Below, in pieces: positions 59,706-64,000 of a DNA stretch of 64,000 nucleotides. Under the pieces are notes generated by a model. The model worked only from the letters and a program-made list of their open reading frames with translations. It searched no databases and had not been told where the DNA came from. Origin of the DNA: an uncultured Acetatifactor sp. (GTDB lineage: Bacteria; Bacillota; Clostridia; Lachnospirales; Lachnospiraceae); the NCBI GenBank assembly GCA_910585615.1, contig CAJUFO010000011.1:8633-72632 (forward strand), given 5' to 3'. The first letter of the stretch is position 1. Each line of letters begins with the position of its first letter. The position numbers and the translations under genes were made by a program.

Positions 59706-60902
59706 TTATTTATCAAAAATCTCTTTCCAGGATTTCTTTTTCTTGCCTTCCTTATGGCCCTCCTTACCCTCCTCCCCGTGCTCCGGCTCCGAGGACACGT
59801 TCTTGGCCGCATTCAGCGAATTTCCTGTAATCTCATCGAACTGGCGCAGCAGCTCCCTGGCCTCTGGCTTGAGCTTGTCAGGCACCTGCACCACCAAGGT
59901 CACATAGTGGTCGCCCCGCACGTCCTTGTTCCGCCAGGAGGGCACGCCCTTGCCCCGCAACCGTATCCGGGTATCCGTCTGGGTACCGGCCTTCACATCG
60001 TAGATGACCTTGCCGTCCACGGTGTCAATCAGAATCTCGCCGCCCAGCGCCGCCACCGCGAAGGACACGGGGACAGTGGAATAGATATCGAAATCCTGCC
60101 GCTGGAAGATGGGATGCCGCCCCACAATCACCTCTATCAGCACATCCCCTCTGGGGCCGCCATTGATGCCGGGCTCGCCCAGACCCGGCATGCGGGTGGA
60201 CTGGCCGTTGTCGATGCCCGCGGGGATATCCACGGAGTAACGTTTTTTCATGGATATATATCCGGTTCCCCGGCAGTCCGCGCACTTGTCCTTGATTATC
60301 TTGCCGCTGCCCTGGCAATCGGGACAGGTCTGCACATTGCGCACCGTGCCGAAGAGGGACTGCTGGGTGAAGACCACCTGGCCCTTGCCGCCGCATTTCG
60401 GGCAGGTTTCGGGGCTGGTCCCGGGCTTGGCGCCGGAGCCGTTACAGGTCTTACAGGTCTCCTTCACGTTCAGCTCGATTTCTTTCTTGCAGCCGAATAC
60501 AGCCTCCTCAAAGGTGACGCGGACGCTGGTCCGCAGGTTCGCGCCCTTCATAGGGCCATTGCTACGGCCTCTGCTTCGGCCTCCCCCGAAGAGATCGCCG
60601 AAAATATCACCGAAAATATCGCCGAAATCAGCCCCGCTGAAATCGAACCCTCCGCCTCCGCCCATCCCGCCTTCGAAAGCGGCATGGCCGAACTGATCGT
60701 ACTGCCGCCTCTTATCCGGATCGCTCAACACGGCATAGGCTTCCGAGGCCTCCTTAAATTTCTTCTCCGCCTCCGCATCCCCCGGGTTCATGTCCGGATG
60801 ATACTTCTTCGCCAGAACACGGTACGCTTTCTTGATTGCAGCATCATCTGCAGCTTTATCCACGCCGAGGACTTCATAATAGTCGCGCTTCTGCTCCGCC
60901 AT
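59706..60902 (-). CDS. dnaJ: co-chaperone DnaJ
   Basis: J domain with HPD (KKYHPDMNPGD), a G/F-rich stretch (GGMGGGGGFDFSGADF), four zinc-binding CxxCxGxG motifs (CKTCNGSG, CPKCGGKG, CPDCQGSG, CADCRGTG) and the substrate-binding C-terminal domains. Stimulates DnaK ATPase. The start at 60902 follows GAGGTG; upstream codons are not conserved. Last gene of the hrcA-grpE-dnaK-dnaJ operon. Confidence 0.97.
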   Translation of the reverse strand: MAEQKRDYYEVLGVDKAADDAAIKKAYRVLAKKYHPDMNPGDAEAEKKFKEASEAYAVLSDPDKRRQYDQFGHAAFEGGMGGGGGFDFSGADFGDIFGDIFGDLFGGGRSRGRSNGPMKGANLRTSVRVTFEEAVFGCKKEIELNVKETCKTCNGSGAKPGTSPETCPKCGGKGQVVFTQQSLFGTVRNVQTCPDCQGSGKIIKDKCADCRGTGYISMKKRYSVDIPAGIDNGQSTRMPGLGEPGINGGPRGDVLIEVIVGRHPIFQRQDFDIYSTVPVSFAVAALGGEILIDTVDGKVIYDVKAGTQTDTRIRLRGKGVPSWRNKDVRGDHYVTLVVQVPDKLKPEARELLRQFDEITGNSLNAAKNVSSEPEHGEEGKEGHKEGKKKKSWKEIFDK

Positions 60903-61020
60903 AGCAAACACCTCATATCGAAAATAAGTATATTTTTAAACTACTACAGAAAATCTAAGCCGGCACCATTTTCCTGCCACCGACTTAGATTTCCCTCTTG
61001 CGCCGAATGTCTATACCTGT

Positions 61021-62892
<1,872 letters not shown>

Positions 62893-63009
62893 TTTTTATA
62901 TCCTCCTGAATTGTTCTGCCTTTATCTTGAAAATAATTCTTGATACCTAACCACTGATAATCTGCTGCAATTCTGGAAGAATGCCCGCTTTTGGCATTCT
63001 TCCGTGTGA

Positions 63010-63097
63010 GAATGGTTTACAAGACGAACTTGTTCGCTTGTGAACCTAGAAGTTCTTAGCCTGTGTTCTATACAGGCTTAGAACTTCTTCTCACACT
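63010..63097. repeat. 88-bp palindromic repeat, copy B
   Basis: Near-copy of 43870-43957 with the same total length. It carries CGAACTTGTTCG and the hairpin arms AGAAGTTCTTAGCC...GGCTTAGAACTTCT. It spans the last codon and stop of grpE, just as copy A does for RNase J, and separates grpE from dnaK by a strong hairpin. Confidence 0.85.
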
Positions 63098-63777
63098 ACT
63101 ACCGCTACCATGGAGTGCCTAACTACGCTGTCGCGGTAGGTGTACCCCTTCTGCAGCTCCTGAGCCACCGTGCCGGATCCGTACTCCTCGCTCTCCACCT
63201 GCATCACCGCGTTGTGGAGGTTGGGGTCGAACTCCTGCCCTACGGCCTCGATGGGCTTCACCCCGATGTTCTCCAGCTCCGTCATAAGCTGCTTGTAGAT
63301 TCGGTTCATGCCGTCCACGAAGGGATCCTCCTTCTTGTCCTCGGGCACCGTGGCCAGCCCTCTCTCGAAATTGTCCACCACCGGAAGCATCTTCTCGATG
63401 ACGCTCTTGGCGCCGGTTTCGAACATGGCGCGCTTCTCCTTCTCCGTCCGGTTACGGAAATTCTCGAATTCCGCCAGCTGGCGCTTCACCTTATCCTCCA
63501 GCTGTTCAATCTGGTCCTTATAGCCCTGGGCCTTTTTGTCCAGCTTGGCCTGCTTCTTGGCCGCCCGCTTCTCCGCCCAGGTCTTGGGGTCCTCTCCCTC
63601 GGGAGCCGTGTCGCTCTCCTCCCCGGCTTCCTCCGCCGCTGCTTCCTCCGTTCCGACGTCCTGGGCCTGCTGCCCCTTCTCGGGCTCCGGCGCCTCGGCG
63701 CCCTCCTCTGCCCTGTCCTCCGTCCCTGGGGCTTCCTGATTCTTTTCTATTTCCATATCCTTTTCCTGCTCTGCCAT
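63091..63777 (-). CDS. grpE: nucleotide exchange factor GrpE
   Basis: DnaK nucleotide-exchange factor. Long acidic N-terminal region, coiled coil (YKDQIEQLEDKVKRQLAEFE) and the conserved FENFRNRTEKEK and C-terminal beta domain (PNLHNAVMQVESEE; VAQELQKGYTYRDSVVRHSM). The last codon and stop are inside the 88-bp repeat. Start at 63777; a TTG five codons upstream is also possible. Confidence 0.95.
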   Translation of the reverse strand: MAEQEKDMEIEKNQEAPGTEDRAEEGAEAPEPEKGQQAQDVGTEEAAAEEAGEESDTAPEGEDPKTWAEKRAAKKQAKLDKKAQGYKDQIEQLEDKVKRQLAEFENFRNRTEKEKRAMFETGAKSVIEKMLPVVDNFERGLATVPEDKKEDPFVDGMNRIYKQLMTELENIGVKPIEAVGQEFDPNLHNAVMQVESEEYGSGTVAQELQKGYTYRDSVVRHSMVAVVV

Positions 63778-63862
63778 ATCCCCGATTGTCAACCTCCATT
63801 CCTTTTGCCACTATTTTACTGCTATTTCACTTCTGTCTTGCTTCTATCAGCTTCTATATGCC

Positions 63863-64000
63863 CTATCCTTTCTTCCCATATAGCTCGTCAAGCTGTGTCT
63901 GTATGGCCCGAAGCGTCCCTACGACCTTGTCGTAATCCATCCGCTTGGGCCCTACGATACCGATTGTTCCCTTCATGCCGCCGCCCAATTCATAGGTGGC
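63863..64000 (-). CDS. hrcA: heat-inducible repressor HrcA, C-terminal end
   Basis: The last 45 codons at the window edge read ATYELGGGMKGTIGIVGPKR then MDYDKVVGTL, the signature end of HrcA. HrcA represses this operon at CIRCE sites, which would lie outside the window. Partial only because the window ends. Confidence 0.92.
   Translation of the reverse strand, partial: ATYELGGGMKGTIGIVGPKRMDYDKVVGTLRAIQTQLDELYGKKG

Overview
This is a 64-kb chromosomal window from a Gram-positive, Lachnospiraceae-like member of the Clostridia. The evidence is the host gene orders: ftsE-ftsX-M23 peptidase, mtaB-ireB-ruvX-DUF1292-Fur-RNase J-MltG-like-trmR-trhP, hrcA-grpE-dnaK-dnaJ, a type III glutamine synthetase, a YjfB-family protein and an RsgI-type anti-sigma factor. 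The genus cannot be fixed from sequence alone. Most genes lie on the minus strand.

Region 1 (1-7.65 kb) is host DNA: a cell-wall hydrolase with its FtsEX activator, a CdaR-like regulator, a YjfB protein, an S1-domain protein, an acyl-ACP thioesterase and a CPBP membrane protease.

Region 2 (about 7.86-37.4 kb) is an accretion zone of integrated elements at a tRNA-Gln(CTG) gene (37338-37409). The intact element runs between two identical 49-bp copies of the tRNA 3' part, at 12035-12083 and 37338-37386, about 25.3 kb apart. It encodes a tyrosine integrase and an excisionase-like protein. Next come a P-loop ATPase with two unrecognised charged partner proteins, then an actin-type partition pair (parM carries an in-frame amber codon). 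A long, tightly coupled recombination-type operon follows: DUF932, YqaJ exonuclease, Rad52-like annealing protein, DUF5688, SSB-like fusion, zinc-ribbon protein and M20-like peptidase. The right end holds an AT-rich GTPase/membrane-peptide cassette with a divergent XRE regulator, a putative replication initiator and three small HTH proteins. I see no relaxase, coupling protein, capsid, terminase or lysis gene, so it looks like a plasmid-like or satellite element. To its left, 7.86-12.03 kb is a mosaic of decayed relatives. It holds a third, diverged att copy, pieces matching the intact element's ends, a Uma2 nuclease, and an rtcB-prfH RNA-repair/ribosome-rescue pair. The prfH 3' end is fused to a fragment of the element's own rep gene. 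A decayed rtcB fragment at 36967-37095, inside the intact element, suggests that rtcB-prfH was cargo of this element family.

Region 3 (37.4-64 kb) is host DNA again. It starts with a sensor-kinase pseudogene split by a 146-bp palindromic insert, then glnN and the conserved tRNA-modification/RNA-turnover block (trhP, trmR, MltG-like, RNase J, Fur family, DUF1292, ruvX, ireB, mtaB). After that come an HPr-like protein without its active histidine, thiI with a cysteine desulfurase, rsmE-prmA, an O-antigen-ligase-like membrane protein, an AraC/oxidoreductase divergent pair, an ECF sigma/anti-sigma/His-rich secreted protein operon, and the hrcA-grpE-dnaK-dnaJ heat-shock operon. An 88-bp palindromic repeat occurs twice, each time covering the stop codon of a host gene (RNase J and grpE).
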